64,000 nucleotides of DNA from Closterium sp. NIES-65. Lineage: Eukaryota > Streptophyta > Zygnematophyceae > Desmidiales > Closteriaceae. The DNA lies in NCBI GenBank assembly GCA_948144175.1, contig CANXME010000504.1:1-64000 (forward strand), read 5' to 3'. A model generated the notes under the pieces. It made no database searches. It saw only the letters and a list, made by a program, of their open reading frames with translations, and was not told where the DNA came from. The translations under genes were made by a program, and so were the position numbers. Numbering within the stretch: position 1 is the stretch's first letter; each line of letters opens with the position of its first letter. Positions 21,186-32,790 of the stretch are shown piece by piece.

Positions 21186-23140
21186 CTACTGAGAGGAGTA
21201 GGGACCCTCGATCGCCTCAGCGTACGATCGAGGAGTCGGGATGTCTGGTGCATCCGGGTCTCCCTCAGGGGCAATCAGCGTGGACACGAGATGGGGCAAA
21301 GAAGCCGCAAAGCACTGGAACTCCTCTTGCCTGTCCTCAAGGACGTCCGTGCTAAAAGCACACTCACCCCCGATGGTCGGAGGACAGACAGACTCAAACG
21401 CAGCAACAAGACTGGCAGCATAGTCTAGACGAAGTGTTCGGCGTAGGTCTGCTCCACTCACCAAGTTCATAGAGAACGAGGGGAGGTAGAGAACAGACAG
21501 GGTGCCAGAGGGGGCTGCAGGGCACGGAAGGACAGTGGAGAAGCTAGCAAGGACAGGACCCCCAGAGGGGTCTGCCAGGGAGACTGCAACCGGCCGACTA
21601 AGCGATGTAAGAGTGGTGCGGTCTCGAAAGAAGGAGCGGGACGCACTCGAGTCCAGGGTGAATGTGTGGAAGGCCTGAGCCGACGTAGTACCTGAGAGAG
21701 CAGACTCACCAGCACCTGGGGCGGCAGACGCACTAGCACCTGGAGCAGCAGACACACTAGCACCTAGAGCAGCAGCCTCACCAGCACCTAGCGCAGCAGC
21801 CTCAATGCCCGAGTTAGGCGGTACACACAGGTAACAGGCACCCTCAACACTATCAGCAACAGCATACATGGCAACAAGAATAGCATCAAAGTCAAGATCA
21901 AAGATAGCAACCCCGGCCTTAGCCAGATCTCCCTAGCGAGGGATCTCTGACGCCTCAGGGAAATGGTCGCCGGTACGGAGAACGTAAGAGCAGGGACCAA
22001 AACCCCCACCGCGCTTGCGTGCAGTGTACCACTCACGAAGGTGCTGAGGGGACAGGGTCACACCACTCCGCTCCTGCTGCTGGCGCTGACCATCACCGGC
22101 GCCCCTAGAGTCGCGACTCGCTCCACCACCGCCGCCTCCGCCACCGCCGCCTCCGCCGCCTCCGCCGCCTCCTCCACCTCTGCCTCCTCCACTACCTCCG
22201 CCATCTCCGCTCCCTCCGCCACCTCCACCGCCTCCGCCGCCTCCACTGCTGCCGCCGCCGCCGCCACCCGCGGCACCACTCCCACCACCACCCCCACTCC
22301 CTCCACCGCCTCCACCACCACCTCCACCGCCCCCTCCAGCCCCTCCATTGCCCTTGCCCCCCTTGCCCTTGCCGGTGCGGCGTCTCCCGCTCGGGGCAGA
22401 CGCAGCGCCGACCGTCTCAAAACCAACGAGGTCGGCCGCAGCAGCAGAGGCAACAGAGGGCAAGAGGGGGGAGGGAGAACACCCCTCAAAGACGGGGGTG
22501 CGAGGGTCACCACGAGAGGCTCCTACAGCGACTATGCTCTTCTTTATCGCTAGGAGGGCCTTCTCGAGGAGGTCAACGGTAAGAGTGGTGGGGCAAATAG
22601 AGAGGAAGTGGTCCCTGACTACCCGAAGAGAGTCAGGGAGCCGGGTGACTATGTAGTAGAGGGTGATGTACATGGGGGGGGGAGTTCTTGGCGCAGAATT
22701 CAGCAGGAAGCGCAGCGCGGTAGCGAGTGTCACTAGTGCGGAGGTGCGTAATGAGGTCAGTGACTGTGGGAAAGGTAGCAAGGTCAGGGAAGAGGTACGG
22801 TAGCATGAGGCGGCTTAGTGCAGCAGTGGCAAGGGAGGAGTAGCGTGCAACTACAGCGTCGTACAAGGTCTGAGCACTCTTGTACTGGTTAAAGTGTGCA
22901 CGCTCAGTGGTCGGTAAGTGGCGACGCGAGGCGAGCAGCAGCATCACGTGTGGCCCACTGTGAGCGAACAGTGGCGTCAGCATCAGCAGCAGGGGCAGGG
23001 GAGGCACTAGAAGTGAGGTCAAACAGGGAGAGGCCGTCTGCCCTATCGCACTGCAGGAAAAGCTGCAGATCATCTACCCAGACCTCAAAGTCCACTGCCC
23101 GACCCTCAGCGTCAAACGTGAGAATGCTAGGGGAAGCCAT
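21186..23140 (-). pseudogene. gag-protease of A2 fused to pre-RT region
   Basis: Gag starts at ATG 23140 (minus). Frameshifted capsid pieces are followed by the long frame with the Lys/Gly segment, poly-Gly tract (about 22130-22360), LSPQHLREWYTA, and after a deletion the protease (SSASRSFFRD near 21645, where the DSGAS Asp region reads DSSAS, Gly to Ser). At about 21430 the protease tail SGADL joins directly to RLDYAASL, which in G lies about 2.6 kb downstream. Integrase and linker are therefore missing. Confidence 0.85.
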
Positions 23141-23219
23141 AACAGCAGTAGGCAGGCAGTGAGTACAGTGAGGCAGGGCAGTGCAGTGGCAGAGACTGTG
23201 CTCTTACCAGGCAGGTGGG

Positions 23220-24200
23220 GTGATCGGGCTGCTCGTCGGCTCGGCTGTCGGGCGGCTCGGCTGCAGGGCGGCTCGGCTGCTCGGCGGCTCGGCTGTTGGG
23301 CGGCTCGGCTGCTCGGCGGCTCGGCTGCACGGTGTTGGGCGGCTCGGCTGTCCGGCGGCTCGGCTGCTGGGCGGCTCGGCTGCTGGGCGGCTTGGCAGTC
23401 GGGCGGGTTGGTTGGTGGGCGGCTCAGCGGTCGGGCGGTCGGACGGCTCAGCTGGCCGGCGGTTCGGCTACTCGGCGCTGCGGGCGCTGGGCGGCGGGGT
23501 CGCAGGTGGTGGCGAGGCCGCAGGTGGCGGCGGGGCCTAAGGTGGCGGCGGGCCGCAAGGGTGGGCGGGGCCGCAGTGGGCGATGTGACCGCAGTGGGCG
23601 GGGCCGTAGGTGGCGTCGGGGCCGAAGTGGGCGACGGGGCCGCAGGTGGAGGGGCCGCAGGTGGCGACGGGGCCGCAGTGGGCGACAGGGCCGCAAGGGT
23701 GGGCGGGGCCGCAGGTGGCAACGGGGCCGCAGGTGGCGGGGCCGCAGGTGGCGGGGCCGTGGGTGGCGACGGGGCCGCAGTGGGCGACGGGGCCGCAAGT
23801 GGTGACAGGGCCGTGGTGGGCGACGGGGCCGCAGGTGGGCGACGGGGCCGTAGCGGGGCCGTAGCGGGGCCTAAGCGTGGCCGGAGCGGGGCCGTAGCGG
23901 GGCCTAAGCGGGGCCGTAGCGGGGCCGTAGCGGGACCTAAGCGGGGCCGTAGCGGGGCCGTAGCGGGGCCTGACCGGGCCTAAGCGGGGCTGCGACGAGG
24001 CTGTAAGGGGCCTAAGCGGGGCCGTTACGGGGCCGTAAGGGGCCTAAGCGGGGCCGCAACCGGGCCGTGAGGGGCCTAAGCAGGTCGTAGAAGGCGGCTC
24101 GAGAGGCCATAAGGGCGGACAACGGGGGCCACTAAGGCGGCCCGAGGCGCTACTCGGGTTAGGAGCAAAGCGTGCTCCGGGCAGGGAAGGAAAAAAACGT
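23220..24200 (-). repeat. leader tandem repeats of A2
   Basis: GCCGAGCCGCC-type units (about 23220-23470), then long arrays around GGGGCCGCAGGTGGCGAC and GGGGCCGTAGC (plus strand). The adjacent unique stretch to 24250 carries GGGCCCACCA and the post-primer-site hairpin. The rich GGGGCC content gives potential for G-quadruplexes on the plus strand. Open frames here are artefacts. Confidence 0.75.
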
Positions 24201-24253
24201 TCGTGGTGGTGGGCCCTAGGCAGTATTCCCACTAGGGAACCTGCTCGATACCA

Positions 24254-24385
24254 TGACGAGAAGTGAGAATGGAATGAATGAACTATGAAAGAGTTGGGTA
24301 CAAGTACTAACCCTAATTGGGTTGTACCCCTTATGGGCTACCCCACTACAGTCTACACAAATGTATAAGCTATAATGTTCTGACA
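24254..24385 (-). repeat. 5' LTR of A2
   Basis: 132 bp. Primer site downstream on the minus strand reads TGGTATCGAGC. Confidence 0.9.
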
Positions 24386-26218
24386 AGCTGGAGCCAAGAA
24401 CAGAAGACGAGCGCGTAGACCACCACGAAACAGAGCCGGAGCCAAGGCTGAAGGTGTAACCCTGTGACGACAGCTGCAGAGCCTGGTCGTCAGCCCAAGA
24501 AGCGTCAGCGTGACCTGTGAGGACTACTCGACGTCGCCCTCCAAGCACTAGCCCCATGCCCGACGTACTGCACACGTAGCGCAACACCCTCTTCGCTGCA
24601 GCCATGTGCTCTGGTCTGTGTCTCCCAGGAGCAACATAGCGTGCCAAGATGCTAAGAGGGTACGCAAAGTCAGGTCGTGTGCAGGTCATCAGGTACATGA
24701 GGCAGCCAACAAGCTCTGGGTACGGGCCACTAGACTCTATGGACTCATCCGAAGGCAGAGCTGAGAGCGAGTGGCGAGTAGACAGAGGAGTGGCCTGAGG
24801 CGAGGAGTACGTGAAGCCGAAGCGCTGAAGGACCTGCTGCACCATGTGTGACTGAGTCAGGGTAATGGTGCGCTGTGCTCTGTCCCGGGTGATCTGCAAG
24901 CCAAGGTAGCTGCGCAGTTCACCCAAGTCTGTACACGTGTGTCTCTTCTGCAGCTCGGACTTCACGTGGGCGAGTCTAGCAGTGTCAGCAGTGGCAAAGA
25001 CCAAGTCGTCGACGTACACGAGGATGTAGAACAGCGGCAAAGAAGTGTCGGTGCGCAGAAATAGCGACGGGTTGGCTGTAGAAGGAGCAAACCCAAGAGC
25101 CGCAAGTGTAGTCCTCAGTGTGTCGTACCACTCACGGGGCGCCTGGCGGAGACCGTAGACTGGCCGCCATAGGATCCACTGGGTACCAGGAGGAAACGAC
25201 CCAGTGAAGCCAGGAGGGCGGCGCAGCCAGATCTCCTCGTGCAGGCTGCCCTGCAGGAAAGCTGTGCTGAAGTCAAGAGAGTGAAGCTCGTAGTCGCGCT
25301 GAGCGGCTATGTGCAGCAGCACCCGAAGAGTGGTCATCTTCGGGGTGGGAGAGAAGGTCTGAGAGTAGTCAACTCCCTGCCGCTCACCGAAGCCTCGAGC
25401 CACGTAACGCGCCTTGAAGACAGGCGGAGAGCCGGGTGGCCGCTTCACCCTGAAAATCCACATCCCACTGACGATGTTCGCCCCAGGTGGGGAAACCTCG
25501 TCGACATAGGTGCCTGTGGACTTCCACGAAGCCATCTCTGCGTCCATGGCCGACTGCCACTGAGAGGAGTAGGGACCCTTGATCGCCTCAGCGTACGATC
25601 GAGGAGTCGGGATGTGTGGTGCATCCGGGTCTCCCTCAGGGGCAATCAGCGTGGACACGAGATGGGGCCAAGCAGCCGCAAAGCACTGGAGCTCCTCCTG
25701 CTTGTCCTCAAGGACGTCCGTGCTAAGAGCACACTCACCCCCGACGGACGGAGGACAGACAGACTCAGACGCAGCAACGAGAGTGGCAGCGTAGTCTAGA
25801 CAACAGCGGGCAGCGAAGTCGACAAGCTCAGCAACTAGAGCAGACGCAGCAGTGGACTCAAAGGAAGGGTCAGTGACAACAGTAGCAAGAAGGCGCGTGA
25901 CCGAAGGACTAGCAGCACGAAGGGAGTCAGACTCCGGGTCAGCAAGAGAAGGAAGAGAGGACTCTGGAGGAGACGGCAAAGGGACACGCAGAGGAGCAGT
26001 GGAAGGACTCAGTGCCATCTGGTGTGTGCCGGGGACCGTAGGAGAACGCGGACGTGCAGCACGACGACTAGTGCGAGCAGCACAAACAGGCAACGCAGGA
26101 CGAGCCGCAGGCTCACGACGCTCAGCAAGACCTCCAGTAGGACCAGTGTAGGGAGAAGGAGCAGGTAGCGGGGAGGCACGCTGTAACTGTGACTGCGACT
26201 GGACTGGCTGTGAACACT
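24386..26218 (-). pseudogene. reverse transcriptase and first half of RNase H of A1
   Basis: One long minus-strand frame (about 600 codons) from the Pro/Ser-rich pre-RT segment (PGTHQMALSPSTAPLRV) through MDAEMASWKSTGTYV, ARYVARGFGERQGVDY, FLQGSLHEEIWLRRPPGF, YVDDLVFATADT (intact) to TGHADASWADD of RNase H, then cut by A2 just before the EAEIYAG segment. No in-frame stop interrupts this part. It is the best preserved RT in the window after G. With RNase H split it cannot complete cDNA synthesis. Confidence 0.9.
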
Positions 26219-26990
26219 CTAAGGGAGGAGCAGGACCAGGAGAGGGCGGGAGACCAAGAACCTGCTCCAGGAGCAGAACGAAGTACGGTCTCGGCCGCTC
26301 AGCGCCTCCAGAACCAGCAAGGACGGCACCAATACCCCCAGCGGCAGCACCAGCGCCAGCAGAACCTCCAGCTCCAACAGCGCCAACTCCATTACCCTCA
26401 GAAGCACCAGCGCCAGCAGCACCGCCAGCGCCAACACCCCCAGCAGCTCTAGCTCCAGCCGCACCAACTCCAGTAGAACCGTCAGCACCAGCAGCCTCAG
26501 CAGCACCCTCAGACGCACCAGCACCAGTAGAAACACCAGCGCCAACACCCCCAGCAGCTCCACCTCTAGCAGCACCAGCACCGACAGCAGCTCAAGTAGA
26601 ACCAACTCCAGTAGCTCTAGCAGCACCCCCAGACTCATCAGCATGTCTCCAGCGGCGGGCGAACCATTCGCGTAGCTCCTGTGGAGAGAGCGGCTCCCGC
26701 CTCGACGAAGCACCGCCGGCGGCCACACGACGTCGGCGGAGCACCCCCAGGCTCCGCACCCCCAGGCTCTGCACCACCAGGCTCAGCACCCCCAGGCTTA
26801 GCACCCCCAGACTCAGCACCCCCAGGCTCAGCACCCCCAGTCGCAGCACCCCTAATCTCAGCACCCCTAGACCTAGCACCCCCAGACCCGGCACCTGCAG
26901 GCTCAGCACCTCTAGCAGCACCAGGTTCAACAGCTACCTCGACAGGCTTGACAACGTCTACGTAGGACACACCTGACGGGGGAGGACCCT
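26219..26990 (-). pseudogene. integrase-RT linker of A1
   Basis: Minus-strand low-complexity coding sequence: about 12 GAEPGG-like units (26750-26900), then a REPLSPQELREWFARRW motif (about 26640-26700) and a Gly/Ala-rich tract in shifted frames (26219-26600). The boundary between frames lies near 26640. Confidence 0.68.
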
Positions 26991-28217
26991 GAGGAGGGAG
27001 GGGGTCTACCTGGGGAGGACCTAGCGCAAGGAAGAGCGGCGGGGGGGGGAGGGGCGCAGTGCGGTAGGGGAAGAGACGGTAGTAAGGCACCGACTCGTCA
27101 AACGTGACGTCCTGGGAGGACAAAACACGGCGCGAGGTGGGGTGGTAAATCTGCCAGCCAGGCGCGTCAGGGGGGAAGCCAAGGAAGACGCAATGAACAG
27201 CACCGGGGGACAGCTTGTCCGCAGACAAGTCGCGGACAAACGCCCGAGATCCCCAGACCCGAAACGCAGACGCATCGCCAACCTTCCCTGTCCACCCCAA
27301 GGCGGGGGAGGTCTCTGGCAAGGAGACCCGGGGCTGAAGGTTGAGCTGATGCGCGGCGTACTGAACCGCAAACGGCCACAGAAAATGGGGGGCAGCCGCA
27401 TGCATCATGGACGTACGAGCGACGTCCATAACCATGCCAATGCGGCGCTCAGCAATCCCATTTTGCTGTGGAGAGGCCGGAAGCGTGAAGGTCTGGCGGA
27501 TGCCCTGTGCACGACAGAAGGCTCCCAGAGGGGCAGAGGAAAACTCACCGCCTCTGTCCGAGTGCAGACGCAGAACAGGAAAGTCCGAGCCGAAACTCTC
27601 TCTGAGCTGGAGACAAGCTGCGCGGATCCAGTCGATCAACACCTCAGAGACGTCACCCTTGCTGAGCAAGGGGAAGACTGTGGTGTAACGCGAGTAGTCG
27701 TCAATGACCAGCAGAAAGTACCGCTCTCGCCCCTGCCCAATGACGCGGGCTGGGCCCCACACGTCCATGTGTAGGGTCTGCAGCGGAGCCTCTGTCGGAG
27801 GAAACTCGGAGGAGTGAGGGGCGGCGCGCAGTCGCCCCTCGACGCAGGTAGGGCCAAGACCCCGGAGGAAGGGAAGGGAGAGACCGAGGGAGACCACAGA
27901 TAAGGACACGGGAGGCCATGCCTCGGAGATGAGGCAGGGAGGGGTGACCCAGACGGTGGTGCCAAAGGAGAGTCTGGTGGGACAGCAGACGACACGAGCA
28001 GGGGGCAGACTCAGGACCAGACCTGGACGCCGCAGCAAACACCTGACTCGACGCAACTACCTGGGCAGACTCAGCAGTAGGAGGAGACTCAGCAGTAAGG
28101 GTGTACAGGCTCGACCCTGGCCGACGGGTGAAGGTGGCCAAGTGTCGGCCTGTCCGAGCACTGGTGCAGGTGGGTGACTCGCTGACTAGCAGGAGTGAAC
28201 TAGTCAACCCCTCGATC
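26991..28217 (-). pseudogene. integrase of A1
   Basis: Minus-strand frame with HMDVWGP, HSDRGGEF and NGIAERRIG, so all three catalytic acidic residues are present. The upstream zinc region is in another frame (HHRLGHPSLPHLRG at about 27960) because of indels near 27850, where the C-X2-C pair is reduced to a single Cys (TCVEGR). A TAG at 28218-28220 replaces the Gln after SGADL. Integrase core seems intact, but the protein cannot be made continuously. Confidence 0.87.
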
Positions 28218-30015
28218 CTATAGGTCCGCTCCACTCACCAAGTTCGTAGAGAACGAGGGGAGGTAGAGACCAGACAGGGTGCCAGAGGGGGCTGCAGGGC
28301 ACGGAAGGACAGTGGAGAAGCTAGCAAGGATAGGACCCCCAGAGGGGTCTGCCAAGGAGACTGCAACCGGCCGACTAAGCGGCGTAAGAGTGGTGCGGTC
28401 TCGAAAGCAGGAGCGGGACGCACCCGAGTCCAGGGTGAAGGTGTGGAAGGCCTGAGCCGATGTAGTACCTGAGAGAGCACACTCACCAGTACCTGGGGCA
28501 GCAGATGCACTAGCACCTGTGGCAGCAGACACACTAGCACCTAGAGCAGCAGCCTCACCAGTTCCTAGAGCAGCGGCCTCAATGCCCGGGTCAGGCGGTA
28601 CACACAGGTAACAAGCACCCTCATCACTATCAGCAACAGCATACATGGCAGCAAGAATAGCATCAAAGTCAAGATCAAAGATAGCAACCCCGGCCTTAGT
28701 CAGATCTCCCCAGCGAGGGATCTCTGACGCCTTAGGGAACTGGCGACGCCACGCGTCCGTCACGCAACCAAAGCAGCGCTGGGTGGAGTGCGGGCCTCCG
28801 CACTGCTCACCAGCGCGGTCGCCGGTACGGAGAACGTAAGAGCAGGGACCAAAACCCCCACCGCGCTGGCATGCAGTGTACCACTCACAAAGCTGCGGAG
28901 GGAACAAGGTCACACCACTCCGCTGCTGCTGCTGCTGGCGCTGACCACCACTGGCGCCACTCCTCGGCGCAGAGTTGCGACTCGCTCCACCACCGTCGCC
29001 TCCGCCGCCGCCGCCTCTGCCGCCTCCGCCGCCTCCTCTACCTCCGCCTCCTCCACTTCCTCCGCCGCCTCCGCTCCCTCCGCCACCTCCACCGCCTCTG
29101 CCGCCTCCACTGCTGCCGCCGCCGCCGCCACCCCCGGCACCACTCCCACCACCACCCCCACTCCCTCCACCGCCTCCACCGCCACCTCCACCGCGCCCTC
29201 CAGCCCCTCCAGTGACCTTGCCCCCCTTGCCCTTGCCGGTGCGGCGTCTCCCGCTTGGGGCAGACGCAGCGCCGACCGACTCGAAACCAACGAGGTCGGC
29301 CGCAGCAGCAGAGGCAACAGAGGGCAAGAGGGGGGAGGGAGAACACCCCTCAAAGACGGGGTAGCGAGGGTCACCACGAGAGGCTCCTACAGCGACTATG
29401 CTCTTCTCTATATCTAGGAGGGCCTTCTCTAGGAGGTCAATGGTGAGAGTGGTGGGGCAGATTGAGAGGAAGTGGTCCCTGACTACGCGTAGAGAGTCAG
29501 GGAGCCGGGTGACTATGTAGTAGAGGGTGATGTACATGTGGGGGGGGGGGGGGGTTCTTGGCGCAGATTTCAGTAGGAAGCGCAGCGCGGTAGCGAGTGT
29601 CACTAGTGCTGAGGTGCGTAATGAGGTCAGCGACTGTGGGAAAGGCAGCAAGGTCAGGGAAGAGGTACAGTAGCATGAGGCGGCTCAGTGCAGCAGTGGC
29701 AGGGGAAGAGTAGCATGCAACTACAGCGTCGTACAAGGTCTGAGCACTCTTGTACTGGCTAAAGTGTGCACGCTCAGTGGTCGGTAAGTGGCGGCGCAAA
29801 GCAAGGCGAGCAGCAGCATCACGTGTGGCCCATTGTGAGCAAACAGTGGCGTCAGCATCAGCAGCAAGGGCAGGGGAGGCACCAGAAGTGAGGTCAAAGA
29901 GGGAGAGGCCGTCTGCCCTATCGCACTGCAGGAAAAGCTGCAGATCATCTACCTAGACCTCAAAGTCCACTGCCCGACCCTCAGCATCAAAGGTGAGAAC
30001 GCTAGGGGAAGCCAT
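28218..30015 (-). pseudogene. gag-protease of A1
   Basis: Start ATG at 30013-30015 (minus). The N-terminal capsid region has a stop at 29952-29954 (TAG where Trp TGG is expected: EVWVDD) and a frameshift at the G/C run 29540-29554. A long frame then covers LYYIVTRLPDSLRV, the Lys/Gly segment, poly-Gly, RSGVTLFPPQLCEWYTA, the Cys/His segment CSYVLRTGDRAGEQCGGPHSTQRC, LAAMYAV and protease DSGASRSCF near 28420. It ends at TAG 28218-28220. Gag lacks its N-terminus in any single product. Confidence 0.86.
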
Positions 30016-30079
30016 AACAGCAGTAGGCAGGCAGTGAGTACAGTGAGGCAGGGCAGTGCAGTGGCAGAGACTATGCTCT

Positions 30080-31090
30080 TACCAGGTAGGTGGGGCGATC
30101 GGGCTGCTCGGCGGCTCGGCGGTCGGGCGGCTCGGCTATCGGGCGGCTCGGCTGCTGGGCGGCTCGGCTGCTGGGCGGCTCGGCTGCACGGTGCTGAGCG
30201 GCTCGGCTGTCGGGCGGCTCGGCTGCTGGGCGGCTCGGGTGCTGGGCGGCTCGGGTGCTGGGCGGCTCGGCGGTCGGGCGGCTCGGGTGCTGGGCGGCTC
30301 GACGGTCGGGCGACTCAGCTGGCCGGCGGTTCGGCTGCTCGGCGCTGCGGGCACTTGGCGGCGGGGCCGTAGGTGGCGGCGAGGCCGCAGGTGGCGACGG
30401 GGTCGCAGGTGGCGGCGGGGCCGCAGATGGCGGCGGGGCCGCAGGTGACGGCGGGGCCGCAGTGGGCGACGGGGCCGCAGGTGGCGACGGGGCCGTAAAG
30501 GGGCCGCAAAGGGGCCGTAGCGGGGCCGTAAAGGGGCCAGGCGGGGCCGTTGAGGGCCCTGGGCAGGGCCGCGGAGGGGCCGTAAGGGGCCAGACAGGGC
30601 CGCGGAGGGGGCCTAGGCGGGGCCGCAAAGGGGCCGTAAGGGGCCAGACGGGGCCGAAGCGGGGCCGCGGAGGGGCCGTAAGGGGCCTAGGCGAGGCCGT
30701 AAGGAGCACGACGGGGCCTAAGCGGGGCTGCGACGGAGCCGTGAGGGGCCTAAACGGGGCCGCGACGGGGCCGTAAGGGGCCTAAGTGGGGCCGCGATGG
30801 GGCCGTGAGGGGCCTAAGCGGGGCCACGACGGGGCCGTAAGGGGCCTAAGAGGGGCCCCGACAGGGCCGTAAGAATCCTAAGCGGGGCCGCGACGGGGTC
30901 GTAAGGGGCCAGACGGGGCCGTAAGGGGTCGTAGAGGGCGGCGCGAGGGGCCGTAAGGACGGCCAACAGGGGCCACCAAGGGCGGCTTGAGGCGCTACTC
31001 GGGTTAGGAGCGAAGCGCGCTCCGGGCAGGGAAGGAAAAAAAAGTTCGTGGTGGGCCCTAGGCAGTATTCCCACTCGGGAACCTGCTCGA
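30080..31090 (-). repeat. leader tandem repeats of A1
   Basis: GCCGAGCCGCC-type module (30090-30350) followed by arrays of GGGGCCGCGACGG, GGGGCCGTAAGGGGCCTA and similar units to about 30990, then the unique segment with GGGCCCACCA and the hairpin before the primer site. The unit sequence differs from A3 and A4, so the arrays evolve quickly within one family. Confidence 0.75.
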
Positions 31091-31170
31091 TACCATGACG
31101 AGAAGTGAGAATGGATGAATGAACTATGAAACAGTTGGGTACAAGTACTAACCCTAATTGGGTTGTACCC

Positions 31171-31299
31171 TGTCAGAATGTTATCTTATGTTCTAGCCTG
31201 TAGTGGGGTGCTCTATAGCGAGTACAACCCTTCTAGGGATTGCTATTTGTATCCCCATTCCTGCTAGTTCAACCCTCTTCTCTCTTTCTAATTTTGACA
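31171..31299 (+). repeat. 5' LTR of NA1
   Basis: 129 bp, TGTCAGAATGTTATC...TTTTGACA. Confidence 0.9.
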
Positions 31300-32595
31300 T
31301 GCTATCAGAGCAGGTCGATCCCCTTGGATCGATCCTGTGGGTGGGTTACCACCTCCTCGCTTCCGCTGCAACTTTTTCTGCCCGCCGTGCGCCCCGAGGC
31401 GCGCGGCGGTTTTCTGCCCGCCGTGCGCCCCGAGGCGCGCGGCGGTTCTCTGCCCGCTGTGCGCCCCGAGGCGCGCGGCGGGCTTCTGCCTCGTCGCTCG
31501 GCGCATCGCCCTCGGGAGGCGCTGCGACGGGCGACGGGGACCCGCGCGCCGGCCCCGCGTCGCTGCCCCGGCTCGTCGACGCCCATGCGCCGTCAGCCCC
31601 GGCTCGTTGCCGCCCGTGCGCCGTCCGTCCCGGCCCCGCGCAGCTGCCCCGGCTCGTCGACGCCCGTGCGCCGTCAGCCCCGGCCCGTCGCCGCCCGTGC
31701 GCCGTCCGTCCCGGCCCCGCGCAGCTGCCCCGGCCCGTCGCCGCTAGTGCGCCACCTGCCCCGGCCCGTCGCCGCCCGTGCGCCGCCCGTCCCGGCCCCA
31801 TGCCGCTGTCCCGGCCCCGGCCCCGCCTGCGGCCCCTTTTCCCGTTGCCTGTCGAGGCGACCCTCGGGGGCCGCGTGGGGCGAGCGCCGCCCCCCTTCTG
31901 CTGCCTGTCTTGGCGCCCTGGGAGGCCGCGCGTCGGCTCCCCCCCCCCCCCCCTCTCCCCCGTAACCTCCCTATGGGGGTGGCGAGTATGGGGGTGGCGG
32001 GTGTGTGGTCTTCCCTGCTCCTCCTCCTTCTCTGTCTCCCACTACTGCAGCTGCCGCTGAGGGGGGAGGGTGTGTGGGAGTCGATGGAGTCGTGCTAGGG
32101 GGTGGGGTGTGAGTGACCCTAGGGGTGCAGTAGGGGGTGTGTGCAAGGGGGGGTGAGACTGTTTGGGGAGCTGAATGAAGGATGCCGCTGTGTCGCTAGC
32201 AGCACCTGTAGTCCGGGGGCTTCGTCCGGTAGCTCAGTCGTAGCCAGCTGTGCCAGCCGCCCGTGGGTCCGTTGCTCGTCTGCCGCTACTTTAGCCGCGG
32301 GGCCAGTTACCCCTGTAGTCCGGGGGCTTCGTCCGGTAGCCGCTGTGCCAGTCTGCCTCCTGTTGCCCGTGTGTCTGCAGCTTCATCCGTCGCCTCCTAT
32401 CTCCTTTCCTCTCACTCCCGCCTCCTCCTCCTCACTTGCCCTCTGCGATAGCCTCTAGCTTTGCTCATAATTGTTAACTTTAAACTATTGCTTCTTGAAC
32501 TTGTGCTCAGAATGTGTGGTGACATTGTGATCCACCCTGAGCTTGTACTGCTTTGCTTGCTCTGCTGATTACACCCCACTTTGGCTATGGGGGTG

Positions 32596-32724
32596 TGTCA
32601 GAATGTCATCTTATGTTCTAGCCTGTAGTGGGGTGCTCTATAGCGAGTACAACCCTTCTAGGGTTTGCTATTTGTATCCCCATTCCTGCTAGTTCAACCC
32701 TCTTCTCTCTTTCTAATTTTGACA
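32596..32724 (+). repeat. 3' LTR of NA1
   Basis: 129 bp, about two differences from the 5' copy. Preceded by the polypurine tract CTATGGGGGTG. Confidence 0.9.
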
Positions 32725-32790
32725 TACCCCTTATGGGCTACCCCACTACAGCCTACACAACTGTATAAGCTATAATGTTCTGACAACACT

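Larger units (their letters stand above)
19740..24385 (-). mobile_element. Ty1/copia element A2, internally deleted, nested in A1
   Basis: 4,646-bp minus-strand copia with two 132-bp LTRs that differ at only two positions. The flanks AGCAA (19735-19739) and AGCTG (24386-24390) match at three of five bases, an imperfect TSD. The break falls inside the A1 RNase H gene, whose two halves meet at the AGC. A2 has two large deletions: protease to RT entry (no integrase), and most of the first half of RNase H. The near-identical LTRs suggest a recent insertion of an already deleted copy. Confidence 0.87.
31171..32724 (+). mobile_element. non-autonomous LTR retrotransposon NA1
   Basis: 1,554 bp, two 129-bp LTRs differing at about two sites, exact TSD TACCC (31166-31170, 32725-32729), inserted in the A1 5' LTR. 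Primer site TGCTATCAGAGC at 31300-31311. The interior has no protein motif: it is a GC-rich leader with three copies of a 35-bp hairpin unit (31375-31480), the shared block near 31840-31940, a duplicated TAGTCCGGGGG hairpin module (32205-32345), and a 3' region (32505-32595) like the end of copia A/G, ending in CTATGGGGGTG. It presumably depends on copia proteins. Confidence 0.9.
19052..32785 (-). mobile_element. Ty1/copia element A1 with nested A2 and NA1
   Basis: Minus-strand copia bounded by 131-bp LTRs and exact TSD ACACT (19047-19051, 32786-32790). Subtracting nested A2 (19740-24385) and NA1 (31171-32724) leaves about 7.5 kb, the same size class as A3 (7.2 kb) and G (7.0 kb). RT keeps YVDD and integrase keeps its DDE residues, but frameshifts and two insertions make it defective. 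It splits the chromovirus gag in frame. Confidence 0.93.
31096..32785 (-). repeat. 5' LTR of A1, interrupted by NA1
   Basis: The LTR is present as 31096-31170 and 32730-32785 (131 bp in total, excluding the duplicated TACCC). NA1 sits between. The outer end carries the TSD ACACT at 32786-32790. Confidence 0.9.

Noticed and set aside
19052..24385. A1 and A2 as a tandem duplication
   Set aside because: A2 has its own pair of LTRs and breaks the A1 RNase H gene, which resumes on the other side; this is nesting.
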